Below the pieces are notes generated by a model. It ran no database searches and was not told where the DNA came from. It saw nothing but the letters and a program-made list of their open reading frames with translations. DNA of 64,000 bases from FEN-1297 sp963843605 (GTDB lineage Bacteria > Bacteroidota > Ignavibacteria > Ignavibacteriales > Ignavibacteriaceae): positions 682,001 through 746,000 of the forward strand of contig CAWJLA010000010.1 of NCBI GenBank assembly GCA_963843605.1. The letters run 5' to 3'. A program made the translations under genes and the position numbers. Of this stretch, positions 39,205-49,158 are shown one piece after another (positions within the stretch are counted from its first letter, which is position 1; each line of letters opens with the position of its first letter).

Positions 39205-41939
39205 TTGGAGAGTTAATACTACATTATAAGATAATTGAAAAATTAGGCGAAGGCGGGATGGGTGAAGTCTTCAAAGCTCAGGATACAAAGCTCGACCGCT
39301 TCGTTGCACTTAAGTTTCTTCCTTCTCAAATGACTGCTTCAGAAGATGACAAAGCACGATTCATTCAAGAAGCAAAAGCAGCGTCCTCTATGAATCACCC
39401 GAATGTCTGTACAATTCATGATATACTAGAACATGACGGACAACTCTTTATTGTAATGGAATATGTTGAAGGGAAAACATTAAAAGACAAGAAAGACAAT
39501 TTATCTGAAAAACAAATTCTTGAAATAGGAATACAGGTAGCAGAAGGACTTGCAGCAGCACATGAGAAAGGAATTGTTCACCGCGATATAAAGCCTGAAA
39601 ACATTATGATCAGGAAAGACGGTATCGCGCAGATAATGGATTTCGGATTAGCTAAACTTCGGGAAACATCTGGAGTTTCCAGATTGACTAAGGCCGGTAC
39701 TACAATGGGTACGATAGGTTACATGTCTCCTGAACAGGTTCAAGGATTAGATGTTGATCATAGAACGGATATTTTTTCTCTCGGAGTTGTGCTTTATGAA
39801 TTGCTTGCGGGTGAATCTCCGTTTAAAGGAGTACACGAAACGGCAATTATGTACGAAATTGTAAATGTTGAAGCCCCTCCCCTCACCTCATTAAATCAAG
39901 GAATTAATCCAGATTTTGATGGAATAATTTTGGAATGTCTTGAAAAAGATAAAGACGAGAGATGCCAGTCCGCAAAAGAACTAGCAAAAGATTTAAGGAA
40001 GATTAAAAAATCTACGGGGCACAGAAAAAGCAGAGTGTACAATGTAAATACCCAGGCTTTGCAATCACAAGGTGCAAGCCAGGAAGTTTCCAAATCTTCA
40101 GGCTCGATTACTATAGAAGCATTTAATAAAAGATTTGAACTCGGTAAAATCTTTTCATCAGCATATATAGCGTGGAGTGCTGCGGGAATTATTTTATTAG
40201 CCTTGTTATATTTTATTGTCTTTAATAAACAAAACTTCAAGTCTCCTATTACGGCTACTGTTTCTATAAACGGACCGGGACACTTTAACATTACCGGTGA
40301 AAGTGCCGTGATTTCCCATAACGGGAAGCTTGTATTTTTTAACGGAATTGATTCAACCGGAAACGGTATGCTGATGCTTAGACCGGTAAATTCAAGTAAG
40401 GTAAAGCAATTCAGGAGAATATCAATTCAAAATGTTTTTAACAGCGGCGGACTTTATCCTTTCTGGTCTTCTGATGATAAATATGTATACTATTTCTATG
40501 AAAGTAAACTTAAAAAACTTAATGTTGTTTCAGGCAGCGAAGTCGATATATGCGATGCTTTACTCGGCAGAGGAGGCACTATAAATAACAAGGGAGATAT
40601 TATTTTTGCACCCGGTGCAACCGGCGGTCTTTTTCTCGTTTCCGCAAACGGCGGGACTCCGAGAGAAATTGTCAAACCGGATTCCGTAAATTCCGAGGAA
40701 AGCTTTCGGTTCCCGCATTTTCTTCCCGACGGGAAGCATTTCTTATATTCAATCGAGGCAAAATTTTCCGGTTCAACACGAGGCGACATGATAATGATCG
40801 GCTCAATTAATTCCGATATTAAAGATACCGTTATGCAGGTTTCTTCAAATGCCGAATATTCAGACGGCTATTTATTCTTCGTAAGGCAATCAGCCTTAAT
40901 GTGCCGGGCTTTTGATCCTGATAATTTTAAACTTTCCGGTGATATCTACACAATATCAGATAACGTTAACTTCCTTGATCAATACATTTATGCTTCATTT
41001 TCGGTTTCCGATGCCGGCAATTTGATTTTTCAAAGTAAAAATAAAAATTACATTAAAATTGTTTTAACGGATGATAAAGGAAATAAAAAGATAGAACTGT
41101 TTTCAAAAAACATAATAAGTACGGCTAAATTTTCCCCGAACGATACTAGAATTGCCTTCGATGCCTATGGCAGGGACAATAAAAGCAACATCATATGGCT
41201 TTATGATATAGGTCGAAAAATTTCTTCCAGAATAACTTTGACTTCAAATCTGAATCAGTCTCCGGTATGGTCGGGAAACGGAAGAAGCTTAGCCTATGTA
41301 GCGAACAACGGGATGAATTTTAATATATATATTAAAAATCTGGGCGGAACGGGTGAAGAAAAGCCGGCATTGCCGTCATCAACCGAACTTTTATGTGCTA
41401 CGACGGACTGGTCCAGCGACGGGAAATATATTTTATATTCACAGCAGCAGCCGAATTCGAGTACTAAAAGCGACATAGTTATTATAGATCTGAAAGATAA
41501 TACTTCGAAATTTATAACTAAAACAGAATTCAATGAAGAAAACGGAATATTTTCGGATGATATGAAATGGATAATTTATGATAGCGACGAATCCGGGAAA
41601 TCTCAGATATATGCAATTCCTTTCGGAACAAACGGTGTGCGAACACAACTTACGGCAAACGGCGGAATCCCTATAAGATGGATTAACAATGACCGGGCAA
41701 TTATTTACCGCTGGCAAAACGGAGTTTATAAAATGAATGTGCATGTTTCAGGCGGTGATTTAATACCCGGAAAAACCGAGGAGCTGTTTACTATGTCGGA
41801 TAATAACATCATATCCGTATATGATGTAACTAAAAACGGAAAGACTTTTTTATGCTCCGTTCCGAGCGGCAACACAATCCTTCCCCCGCTTACATATATA
41901 CAGAATTGGCAGGGACTGATAAATTCGAGGGAAAAATGA
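39201..41939 (+). CDS. Transmembrane Ser/Thr kinase with C-terminal propeller
   Basis: A 912-residue paralogue with intact catalytic residues (Lys38, Glu57, HRD 127-129, DFG 147-149). The start is the ATG at 39201, which follows a GGGAG ribosome site and lies in the stop of the leader ORF; an upstream in-frame ATG at 39171 adds only leader sequence. The linker has SRVYNVNTQA and the helix is at about 320-342 (AWSAAGIILLALLYFIVF). Its linker DNA is nearly identical to that of the decayed kinase just upstream, but the propeller is different. Its TGA overlaps the start of the next kinase (ATGA). Confidence 0.92.
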   Translation: MIGELILHYKIIEKLGEGGMGEVFKAQDTKLDRFVALKFLPSQMTASEDDKARFIQEAKAASSMNHPNVCTIHDILEHDGQLFIVMEYVEGKTLKDKKDNLSEKQILEIGIQVAEGLAAAHEKGIVHRDIKPENIMIRKDGIAQIMDFGLAKLRETSGVSRLTKAGTTMGTIGYMSPEQVQGLDVDHRTDIFSLGVVLYELLAGESPFKGVHETAIMYEIVNVEAPPLTSLNQGINPDFDGIILECLEKDKDERCQSAKELAKDLRKIKKSTGHRKSRVYNVNTQALQSQGASQEVSKSSGSITIEAFNKRFELGKIFSSAYIAWSAAGIILLALLYFIVFNKQNFKSPITATVSINGPGHFNITGESAVISHNGKLVFFNGIDSTGNGMLMLRPVNSSKVKQFRRISIQNVFNSGGLYPFWSSDDKYVYYFYESKLKKLNVVSGSEVDICDALLGRGGTINNKGDIIFAPGATGGLFLVSANGGTPREIVKPDSVNSEESFRFPHFLPDGKHFLYSIEAKFSGSTRGDMIMIGSINSDIKDTVMQVSSNAEYSDGYLFFVRQSALMCRAFDPDNFKLSGDIYTISDNVNFLDQYIYASFSVSDAGNLIFQSKNKNYIKIVLTDDKGNKKIELFSKNIISTAKFSPNDTRIAFDAYGRDNKSNIIWLYDIGRKISSRITLTSNLNQSPVWSGNGRSLAYVANNGMNFNIYIKNLGGTGEEKPALPSSTELLCATTDWSSDGKYILYSQQQPNSSTKSDIVIIDLKDNTSKFITKTEFNEENGIFSDDMKWIIYDSDESGKSQIYAIPFGTNGVRTQLTANGGIPIRWINNDRAIIYRWQNGVYKMNVHVSGGDLIPGKTEELFTMSDNNIISVYDVTKNGKTFLCSVPSGNTILPPLTYIQNWQGLINSREK

Positions 41940-44158
41940 TCGGCGAGACGATATTACATTATAAAATATTAGAAAAACTTGGTCAGGGAGGAATGGGTAT
42001 AGTCTATCTTGCCGAGGATACAAGATTAAAGCGGCAGGTTGCAATTAAGTTTTTGCCTCATCAAATTTCTTCAAATGAAGAAGAACGTAAGCGGTTTGAA
42101 ATAGAAGCTCAGGCTGCGGCTTCTTTAAATCATCCGAATATTTCTACAATTCACGCTATTGAAGAATCAGGTGGTAACGCATTTATCGTAATGGAATATA
42201 TTGACGGAATTGAATTGAAAGATAAAATTAAATCCGGATCAATTCATACTAAAGAAGTCATTAACATTGCCGTTCAAATTGCCGAAGGAATAGAAGCCGC
42301 TCATCAAAAAGGAATAATACACAGAGATATAAAATCTCAGAATATAATGATTACCGGTGACGGCAAAGCAAAAATAATGGATTTTGGCCTGGCGAAGGTA
42401 AAAGGCGGTTCACAGTTGACAAAGATGGGCTATACTATGGGGACAGTTGCATATATGTCGCCCGAGCAGACCAGAGGCGATGAGGTTGACAATCGTACCG
42501 ATATCTGGTCTTTCGGTGTTGTTCTTTATGAAATGCTTACGGGGAAAATGCCTTTCAGGGGTGATTACGACCAGGCAATAATTTATTCTATCCTGAATGA
42601 AGAACCGGTTCCCGACGAAAAATTTAAAAGCGATCAACCAGTCGGTATGGTAATTAGAAAAGCCTTACAAAAGGATATGAAAAAGAGGTATGCAAACTCG
42701 AAAGAAATAATTGTTGACCTTGCGGCTGACGAACATACAAATAAAGTCCCGAGAAAAGAATACTTTAATGGAATAAAAAAACTGGCAATTCTGCCGTTTT
42801 CAAATATTATTGATGACCCGCAAACTAATTTTTTGGGCTTTGCGCTTGCCGATCAGATTATCGGAGCAATGGCTTATTCTAAAGGTGTACTTGTAAGACC
42901 TTCAAGTACAATCCGCAAATATCAGAATACTATGGTAGACAATAATATAGCGGCCTCGGATCTTAACGTAAATTATATTCTTGCGGGCAATTATCTAAAA
43001 GAAGCAGAGACAGTCAGGCTCAACGTAGAATTAGTTGATGTTAATTCCGATACTATGCTATGGAGAGAGACAATACAAATAAAATATAAAAATGTATTTG
43101 AATTCCAGGATATAGTCTCTCAAAAAGTTGTTGACGGACTTAAAGTTCAGTTCTCCCAGGAAGAGCGGGAGCGAATGAAAGCAGAAATTCCTAATAACCC
43201 CGCAGCTTATGAGTTTTATCTTCGTGCTATTTCATATCCGCAAACTATTGAAGGAAATAAAATAGCAATTGAAATGCTGAATAATTCTATTAAACTGGAT
43301 TCAACTTTTGCCCTTGCACATTTTGAATTAGGAATTCGATATAATGCTTTATCACAAGTCGGGAAAGATGCCGAACAATATTACGATAAAGCCGAAAAAT
43401 CATTATTAAAATCTTTATCATTAAATAGCAATCTCCTACCTGCTCTGGCTTACCTGGCGCTTGTTTACACCGACATTGGAAGACACGAGGAAGCTCATAA
43501 ACTTTTAATAAAAGCAGTAAAGATTAACCCCAATAACCCCTGGCTTCATTTCTCTCTCAGCTACCATTACCGGTATATTGGTTTTCTCGAAGAATCAGAA
43601 AAAGAAATAAAGATAGCTCTATCAATCGATCCTAAGAATCCACGATTCAGGTCAGGCATAATCACTTTTATGTTTCTCGGTAAATATGATGAAGCACTCG
43701 AATTATTCAATTTAGATTCGGAAAGCCCCTTCACTCTGAATCTTTTTGGAGAAGTTTTATTCCGCAAGGGAAATAAAGAACTGGCTCGTGAATATTTTGA
43801 GAAATCACTTCAAATAAAAGAAGAAATCGGTGAATTTTATTTTGCCTCTTCATTTATAGAATATTTAAAAGGAGATTTAAAAAAGGCTGCTGAATTTAAT
43901 CAAAAGAGAGAAATGGAAAACCCCACTGACGGAGAAATATGGTACGAAATTGCAAGGGTTTACGGACTATTGGGAATGAAGGAAGATTGCTATAGGGCCT
44001 TAGACAAAACAATAGAAATGGGTTATGTAAATTTCCCGGCAATGCAAAATGATACATTCCTGGATTCTGTTAGACAGGAACCCGGGATAAAAGATTTACT
44101 TATGAAATCAAGGCAAATTACTAAAGAATTAACATCAAAGTTATCTACTATTTATTAA
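41936..44158 (+). CDS. Soluble Ser/Thr kinase with TolB-like and TPR domains
   Basis: A 740-residue protein of a second kinase type. The kinase (about 9-265) has GQGGMGIVY, HRDIKSQN and DFG. Residues about 280-400 (LAILPFSN, LADQIIGAM, YILAGNYLKE, VELVDVNSDTMLW) match the TolB-N-like domain found in many signalling proteins with TPRs, and from about 423 onward come TPR repeats (ALAHFELGIRY, PALAYLALVYTD, PWLHFSLSYHYRYIG). No transmembrane helix is seen. I chose the ATG at 41936, which overlaps the previous stop, because the kinase homology starts there; an in-frame start at 41852 lies inside the previous gene. It has no leader ORF. Confidence 0.9.
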   Translation: MIGETILHYKILEKLGQGGMGIVYLAEDTRLKRQVAIKFLPHQISSNEEERKRFEIEAQAAASLNHPNISTIHAIEESGGNAFIVMEYIDGIELKDKIKSGSIHTKEVINIAVQIAEGIEAAHQKGIIHRDIKSQNIMITGDGKAKIMDFGLAKVKGGSQLTKMGYTMGTVAYMSPEQTRGDEVDNRTDIWSFGVVLYEMLTGKMPFRGDYDQAIIYSILNEEPVPDEKFKSDQPVGMVIRKALQKDMKKRYANSKEIIVDLAADEHTNKVPRKEYFNGIKKLAILPFSNIIDDPQTNFLGFALADQIIGAMAYSKGVLVRPSSTIRKYQNTMVDNNIAASDLNVNYILAGNYLKEAETVRLNVELVDVNSDTMLWRETIQIKYKNVFEFQDIVSQKVVDGLKVQFSQEERERMKAEIPNNPAAYEFYLRAISYPQTIEGNKIAIEMLNNSIKLDSTFALAHFELGIRYNALSQVGKDAEQYYDKAEKSLLKSLSLNSNLLPALAYLALVYTDIGRHEEAHKLLIKAVKINPNNPWLHFSLSYHYRYIGFLEESEKEIKIALSIDPKNPRFRSGIITFMFLGKYDEALELFNLDSESPFTLNLFGEVLFRKGNKELAREYFEKSLQIKEEIGEFYFASSFIEYLKGDLKKAAEFNQKREMENPTDGEIWYEIARVYGLLGMKEDCYRALDKTIEMGYVNFPAMQNDTFLDSVRQEPGIKDLLMKSRQITKELTSKLSTIY

Positions 44159-44243
44159 ATAATGCAGTAAAAGGATAATAGTTTAATAGAGTGAAAAAAT
44201 GATCTGTGAGGCGAACTTATTTTAGTTAGGCTCTTCGATTTAA

Positions 44244-44269
44244 TAGCCACGACCTAAAGGTTGTGGCTA
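44244..44269. repeat. Short palindrome (AGCCACGACC type)
   Basis: TAGCCACGACC and GGTTGTGGCTA form an 11-bp stem (one G-T) around TAAA, between the TPR kinase and the next leader ORFs. There is no T-run, so it is more like an interspersed palindrome than a terminator. Confidence 0.6.
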
Positions 44270-44285
44270 TAAATAAGGTTAAACT

Positions 44286-44417
44286 ATGATCGGTAAAACA
44301 ATTTTACATTATAAAATTCTGGAGAAGTTAGGCGAACCTGCTTGCAGGCAGGTAGTTCTTTTCGATGGCGGAGCTACCCGCCGTACTCTAACTCAAAAAT
44401 ATATAGGCAAGCTATGA
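44286..44417 (+). other. Leader ORF 1 (43 codons) before the next kinase
   Basis: Reads MIGKTILHYKILEKLGE, then palindromic sequence (CCTGC/GCAGG, 44337-44352), then unrelated residues to TQKYIGKL. Its TGA overlaps the ATG of a second leader as ATGA. Two leaders in series precede this kinase. Confidence 0.45.
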
Positions 44418-44521
44418 TTGGCGAAACAATACTGCATTACAAAATTTTAGAGAAATTAGGTGAAAGCGGACCCGCCCGCCGAAGCCCCGTTAAGAATTGT
44501 GAGGTTTCCAATGATTGGTGA
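44414..44521 (+). other. Leader ORF 2 (35 codons) overlapping the next kinase start
   Basis: Reads MIGETILHYKILEKLGE, then a GC-rich insert (PARRSP), ending in SNDW with a TGA 11 bases past the kinase ATG at 44511. A GAGG ribosome site for the kinase lies within it. It repeats the pattern of the other leaders. Confidence 0.45.
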
Positions 44522-47246
44522 AACAATTTTACACTACAAAATACTTGAAAAACTTGGCGAGGGGGGAATGGGTGAAGTTTTTAAAGCGCAGGATACAAAA
44601 CTCGACCGATTTGTTGCACTAAAGTTTCTTCCATCTCAAATGACTGCATCTGAAGATGACAAAGCACGTTTCATTCAAGAAGCAAAAGCCGCTTCTTCCA
44701 TGAATCATCCGAATGTATGCACAATATATTCAATTGAAGAATATAATAACCAGTTATTCATTGCAATGGAATTTGTTGACGGGAAAACATTAAAGGATAA
44801 AAAAGATCCCCTGTCTGAAAAACAAATTCTTGAAATAGGAATACAGGTAGCAGAAGGGCTTGCAGCAGCACATGAGAAAGGAATTGTTCATCGTGACATA
44901 AAGCCGGAAAACATTATGGTGAGGAAGGACGGAATAGTTCAGATAATGGATTTCGGTTTAGCTAAACTTCGTGAGGATTCAGGTGTTTCCAGGTTAACTA
45001 AAGCCGGAACAACTATGGGAACATTAGGATATATGTCGCCTGAACAGGTACAAGGATTAGATGTTGATCATCGGACAGATATATTTTCTCTCGGTGTTGT
45101 GATTTATGAATTGCTTGCCGGCGAAACTCCATTTAAGGGAGTTCATGAAACAGCAATAATGTATGAAATAGTAAATGTTGATCCTCCCCCTATATCAACC
45201 GTGAAAGAAGGAATTGAGCCTGAATTAGATGGAATTATTCTCGAGTGTCTTGAAAAAGATAAAGACGAAAGATGCCAGTCCGCAAAAGAGTTGGCAAGAA
45301 ATTTAAGAAAGTTCAAACGAGGTTCTTCTGGCAGCAAATCAAGCAGAATATTCCAGGCAAGATCGTTTGCTTCTAAAGAAACAGAAACTTTAAAAAGTGA
45401 ACCGAAAAATATTTTTGCTAAATCAATAAAACATATCTCAGAAAATAAAATTACTGCTGCTGTTATATCATTGCTGGCTGTTGCCGTTATAATATTAGGA
45501 TTATTAAAAATACGGCAGTTCCCTTCTTCAAACTTTTCTGAGCCGGTACATTTTTCGTTTGATATACCCGGAAAATCGAATCAGATACTTAACTGGGAAT
45601 ATGTTTTACAGGTTTCTCCGGACGGCAAAACAATTGTCTATACAGATAAATCAGGATCATCAAGTATGATTTATGCAAGAAATTTAAATAAATTAGCTTC
45701 TTATCCAATTAGAGGGACCGAGAATGGTGTGGATCCTGTATTCGAAAACAATAACTGGATTTCATTCACTGATTTTAATACACTTAGAAAAGTGCCTTTG
45801 GCAGGCGGTGTACCTGATATTTCCGGAGCAAACGTTACAAACGGGCTAAGCTGGGGAACAAATGGTGAAATTGTTTTAGCCGACACATGGCCGAGCGGAC
45901 TTACCTTTCAACCGGGCTGGAATGATAAAGAACAGGAACTTACAAAAATTGATCCCTCTAAAAACGAAGGTACACATATGCTGCCTTATGTACTTCCGGG
46001 AGATAAAGCGGCGTTATTCACTATCTGGTCGAAAGATGGAACATACGATGATTCAAAGATTGCAGTTGTCAATCTTAAAACAAAAGAAAGAAAGATACTT
46101 AACTATAATGGTGTTGAACTGCACGGAACATCACCCAGGTTTATTCAGGCACCCTGGGGTGATTATCTGCTATGGAGTAGAAGCGGAAATTTATACGCTT
46201 CAACATTTGATTTATCAGGTTTGAAAGTTACAGGCCCTGAAACTAATATTTTAAGAGGTATATCTGTAAATGCTTCAAGCGGCAAGGCAGCTTATTCTGT
46301 TACCGATGCAAATAATGGAACTCTTGTATATATGCCGGGGAAACTAGACACAGCTAAAAATTACCTGGTCTGGGTTGACAAGAACGGTGTTGAGAAAAAT
46401 GCGCTTACTAACAGCGGGCCTTACCTGGAGCCGATGATTTCAAATAATGGGAAAGCTCTTGTAATACTGACCGGCCCAATCTATACAATAGGAACCATCA
46501 ATTTTGAAAAGGATGAAGTTAAACATCTTTTTATGAACGGAGATAATAATATGCCTCAAATTACTCCGGACGGTTCCAGTTTAGTTTTTGTTTCTAATTT
46601 TGAGGACGGGAAATACAATGTCTATCTAAGCAGGCTCGACGGCATCGGCGGCGCAAATAAAATTGTAGCTACTGAAGGCGGATATCCCGAAATATCCAAT
46701 CTTTCTCCGGATGGGAAATATATCATATTTAATCTTGGCAGCATCGAAGGCGCAAATAAAATCTGGATAAAAGATATAACAGGAAATGAGCAGCCTCACC
46801 TGCTCTTTAAATCCAATGCAAGAACAACCAGTCCTACATTTTCAACCGACGGAAAATTTATAGCATACCGTTCAGATGAAATTGACGGGAAGTACAAATT
46901 ATTTATCAGGCCTTTCCCAATAACCGATAAAAAAATTCAGGTATCAATAGATGATGGTCTCTATCCACAGTGGTCAGTCCACGGCAGCGAAATTTATTAC
47001 AGAGATGATGACAAAATAATGGCTGCTAAAATCCAAACGAGTCCTGAATTAAAAGTGATATCGAGACGATTAGTCTGCAAGTCAATAAGAGTTTCAACCT
47101 CACATAGCCAGAGGGATTTTACAGTAGCACCGGATGGGCGCGTCCTTATGCTGAAGAGTGCAGTGGATTTGTCAAAGCCAGTCCAGGTAAACGTAATTGT
47201 TAACTGGTTTTCGGAATTGAAGAAGAAACTTACAGGCCATGATTAA
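44511..47246 (+). CDS. Transmembrane Ser/Thr kinase with C-terminal propeller
   Basis: A 911-residue paralogue. Kinase residues Lys38, Glu57, HRD 127-129 and DFG 147-149 are intact. The start is the ATG at 44511 that follows GAGG inside leader 2; a GTG at 44460 is in frame but sits in leader sequence. The linker differs from the others (SSRIFQARSFASKE) and the helix is at about 313-334 (ITAAVISLLAVAVIILGLL). Propeller blades include VSPDGKTIVYT, ITPDGSSLVFVS and LSPDGKYIIFN. A TPR kinase gene follows after 25 bases. Confidence 0.92.
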   Translation: MIGETILHYKILEKLGEGGMGEVFKAQDTKLDRFVALKFLPSQMTASEDDKARFIQEAKAASSMNHPNVCTIYSIEEYNNQLFIAMEFVDGKTLKDKKDPLSEKQILEIGIQVAEGLAAAHEKGIVHRDIKPENIMVRKDGIVQIMDFGLAKLREDSGVSRLTKAGTTMGTLGYMSPEQVQGLDVDHRTDIFSLGVVIYELLAGETPFKGVHETAIMYEIVNVDPPPISTVKEGIEPELDGIILECLEKDKDERCQSAKELARNLRKFKRGSSGSKSSRIFQARSFASKETETLKSEPKNIFAKSIKHISENKITAAVISLLAVAVIILGLLKIRQFPSSNFSEPVHFSFDIPGKSNQILNWEYVLQVSPDGKTIVYTDKSGSSSMIYARNLNKLASYPIRGTENGVDPVFENNNWISFTDFNTLRKVPLAGGVPDISGANVTNGLSWGTNGEIVLADTWPSGLTFQPGWNDKEQELTKIDPSKNEGTHMLPYVLPGDKAALFTIWSKDGTYDDSKIAVVNLKTKERKILNYNGVELHGTSPRFIQAPWGDYLLWSRSGNLYASTFDLSGLKVTGPETNILRGISVNASSGKAAYSVTDANNGTLVYMPGKLDTAKNYLVWVDKNGVEKNALTNSGPYLEPMISNNGKALVILTGPIYTIGTINFEKDEVKHLFMNGDNNMPQITPDGSSLVFVSNFEDGKYNVYLSRLDGIGGANKIVATEGGYPEISNLSPDGKYIIFNLGSIEGANKIWIKDITGNEQPHLLFKSNARTTSPTFSTDGKFIAYRSDEIDGKYKLFIRPFPITDKKIQVSIDDGLYPQWSVHGSEIYYRDDDKIMAAKIQTSPELKVISRRLVCKSIRVSTSHSQRDFTVAPDGRVLMLKSAVDLSKPVQVNVIVNWFSELKKKLTGHD

Positions 47247-47271
47247 AATAATTTTATAAAAAGGAAAATTT

Positions 47272-49158
47272 ATGATCGGCGAAACTATACTCCATTATAA
47301 AATAATGGAGAAAATCGGCGAAGGCGGGATGGGTATTGTATATCTTGCCGAAGATACAAAGCTGGAAAGAAAAGTTGCCTTAAAATTTTTGCCTCATCAT
47401 ATTGCCTCAAACTCAGAAGAAAAAGAAAGATTTAAAATAGAAGCAAAAGCAGCGGCAGCTTTAAACCATCCAAATATTACTACAATCTATGCCATCGAAG
47501 AAAATGGCGATGATATATTTATTGTGATGGAATATATCGATGGTAAAGAATTAAAAAATATCATAGAGACGCACCCGCTTGCCGGTAGGCAAGGTAGCAA
47601 AACGTCTCTGCAGGTTAATGAAATAATAAATTATGCAGCGCAAATTGCAGAGGGACTTGAAGCTGCCCACAAAAAAGGAATAATTCACAGAGATATTAAA
47701 TCCTCTAATATCATGATCACAAAAGAGAGTAAAGTTAAGGTTATGGACTTCGGATTGGCAAAGATAAAGGGAGGAATAGAGCTAACCAAAGCCGGAATCA
47801 CAGTAGGAACAACTGCTTATATGTCGCCGGAACAATTGAAAGGGAGTGGTGTTGACCAACGAACCGATATATGGTCCTTTGGCGTATTATTTTATCAAAT
47901 GTTAACGAATGAACTTCCTTATAAGGGGGAATATGATCAGGCGATTATGTATTCAATACTGAATGAAGAACCCGTATCAGCGTCCAAATTAAATTCCGAA
48001 GTGTCCGCCCAGCTAGATAATATTTTAGAAAAATGCTTAAAGAAAGAATCAAAGCTAAGGTACAAGAATTTTAACGAACTATTACTAGACATGAAAAAAA
48101 CGGTAGATGAAAAATCAACAGAAGAAGATAGGACGCAGCTAAGGAGAATTGCAATATTACCATTTGTAAACGTCAGCGGAAGTCAACAGAGTGACTATCT
48201 TGGATTTGCTTTAGCTGATCAGGTAATCGGTGCGATAACGTACTTAAAAAATATTTTGGTCCGTCCGTCTGCATCAATTCGAAAATATATGAACACGTTT
48301 GTAAATCCGAAAGATGCTGGCTCGGAATTAAATGTGGACTATCTGCTTACCGGGAACTTCCTTAAAGTTGATGAAAAAATAAGACTTAATATTGAACTTG
48401 TAGAAGTTAAAACAGAAAATATGGTTTGGCGCACTCCAATAGAGGTTGATTTCCATAACGCTTTTGAACTTCAGGATATTGTAGCACAAAGAGTGGTTCA
48501 TGGACTAAATGTTCAATTTTCCCAAAAAGAAATAAACAGAATTAGAAAGGATATACCTGACAATCCTTTAGCTTATGAATACTATCTTCGCAGTCTTTCA
48601 TACCCTTCAACGAATGAGGGTGATATACTTGCAAATGAAATGCTGAATAGATCTATTCAGGTGGAATCAAATTATGCTCCGGCATTTTCTGAGCTTGGTT
48701 TTCGTTTACATAGGATTGGAATTTATGGATTAGGCGGCCCATCTATACTGAGCAAGGCGGAGCAGGCTTTCGAACACGCATTATCGTTAAATGATGAACT
48801 TCTTGGCGCTTTATTTCAATTATCCACTCTTTTTGTTGAAACAGCAAGAATTGAGAAGGCGGTTGAATTGGTAAGGAAAATGTTAGCTATAAATCCAAAT
48901 AATGCGTCGGCTCATTTTTCTTTGGGTTATCTTTTTCGATATGGAGGAATGCTTGAAGAGTCTGAAAAGGAGTACGATCAGGCCCTATCGCTTGACCCGG
49001 GAAACCCAAGATTTCGTTCTGCTGGTGTAACTTATCATCACCTTGGTAAATATCAAAAGGCTATAGAGGCCCTTAATCTAGACAAAGGAAGCTCATATGC
49101 TCTTATTGAAATAGGAATAATTCAACATCATAAAAATAAGGAATGGAAAGTGCATTAG
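47272..49158 (+). CDS. Soluble Ser/Thr kinase with TolB-like and TPR domains, first part of a frameshifted gene
   Basis: A 628-residue frame paralogous to the TPR kinase at 41936. The kinase is complete (GEGGMGIVY, HRDIKSSN, DFG), the TolB-like part starts near 291 (IAILPFVN) and TPRs follow near 430. The frame ends early with NKEWKVH; adding one base in the run near 49145-49150 gives KEWESALETWEKL and continues into the next frame, so the whole gene is 47272-49526. An insert of about ten residues (HPLAGRQGS region, about 99-112) comes from a palindromic element placed in frame within the kinase N-lobe to C-lobe linker region. It may still bind ATP if the insert forms a surface loop. Confidence 0.88.
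   Translation: MIGETILHYKIMEKIGEGGMGIVYLAEDTKLERKVALKFLPHHIASNSEEKERFKIEAKAAAALNHPNITTIYAIEENGDDIFIVMEYIDGKELKNIIETHPLAGRQGSKTSLQVNEIINYAAQIAEGLEAAHKKGIIHRDIKSSNIMITKESKVKVMDFGLAKIKGGIELTKAGITVGTTAYMSPEQLKGSGVDQRTDIWSFGVLFYQMLTNELPYKGEYDQAIMYSILNEEPVSASKLNSEVSAQLDNILEKCLKKESKLRYKNFNELLLDMKKTVDEKSTEEDRTQLRRIAILPFVNVSGSQQSDYLGFALADQVIGAITYLKNILVRPSASIRKYMNTFVNPKDAGSELNVDYLLTGNFLKVDEKIRLNIELVEVKTENMVWRTPIEVDFHNAFELQDIVAQRVVHGLNVQFSQKEINRIRKDIPDNPLAYEYYLRSLSYPSTNEGDILANEMLNRSIQVESNYAPAFSELGFRLHRIGIYGLGGPSILSKAEQAFEHALSLNDELLGALFQLSTLFVETARIEKAVELVRKMLAINPNNASAHFSLGYLFRYGGMLEESEKEYDQALSLDPGNPRFRSAGVTYHHLGKYQKAIEALNLDKGSSYALIEIGIIQHHKNKEWKVH
47565..47609. repeat. Palindromic element inserted in frame in a kinase gene
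   Basis: AGAGACG (47565-47571) and CGTCTCT (47603-47609) flank an inner GCTTGCC/GGCAAG pairing. The 45 bases keep the reading frame. Compared with the sister TPR kinase, the protein is longer by about ten residues exactly here. AGAGACG-ended palindromes are known as interspersed repeats in several bacterial groups. Confidence 0.7.
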
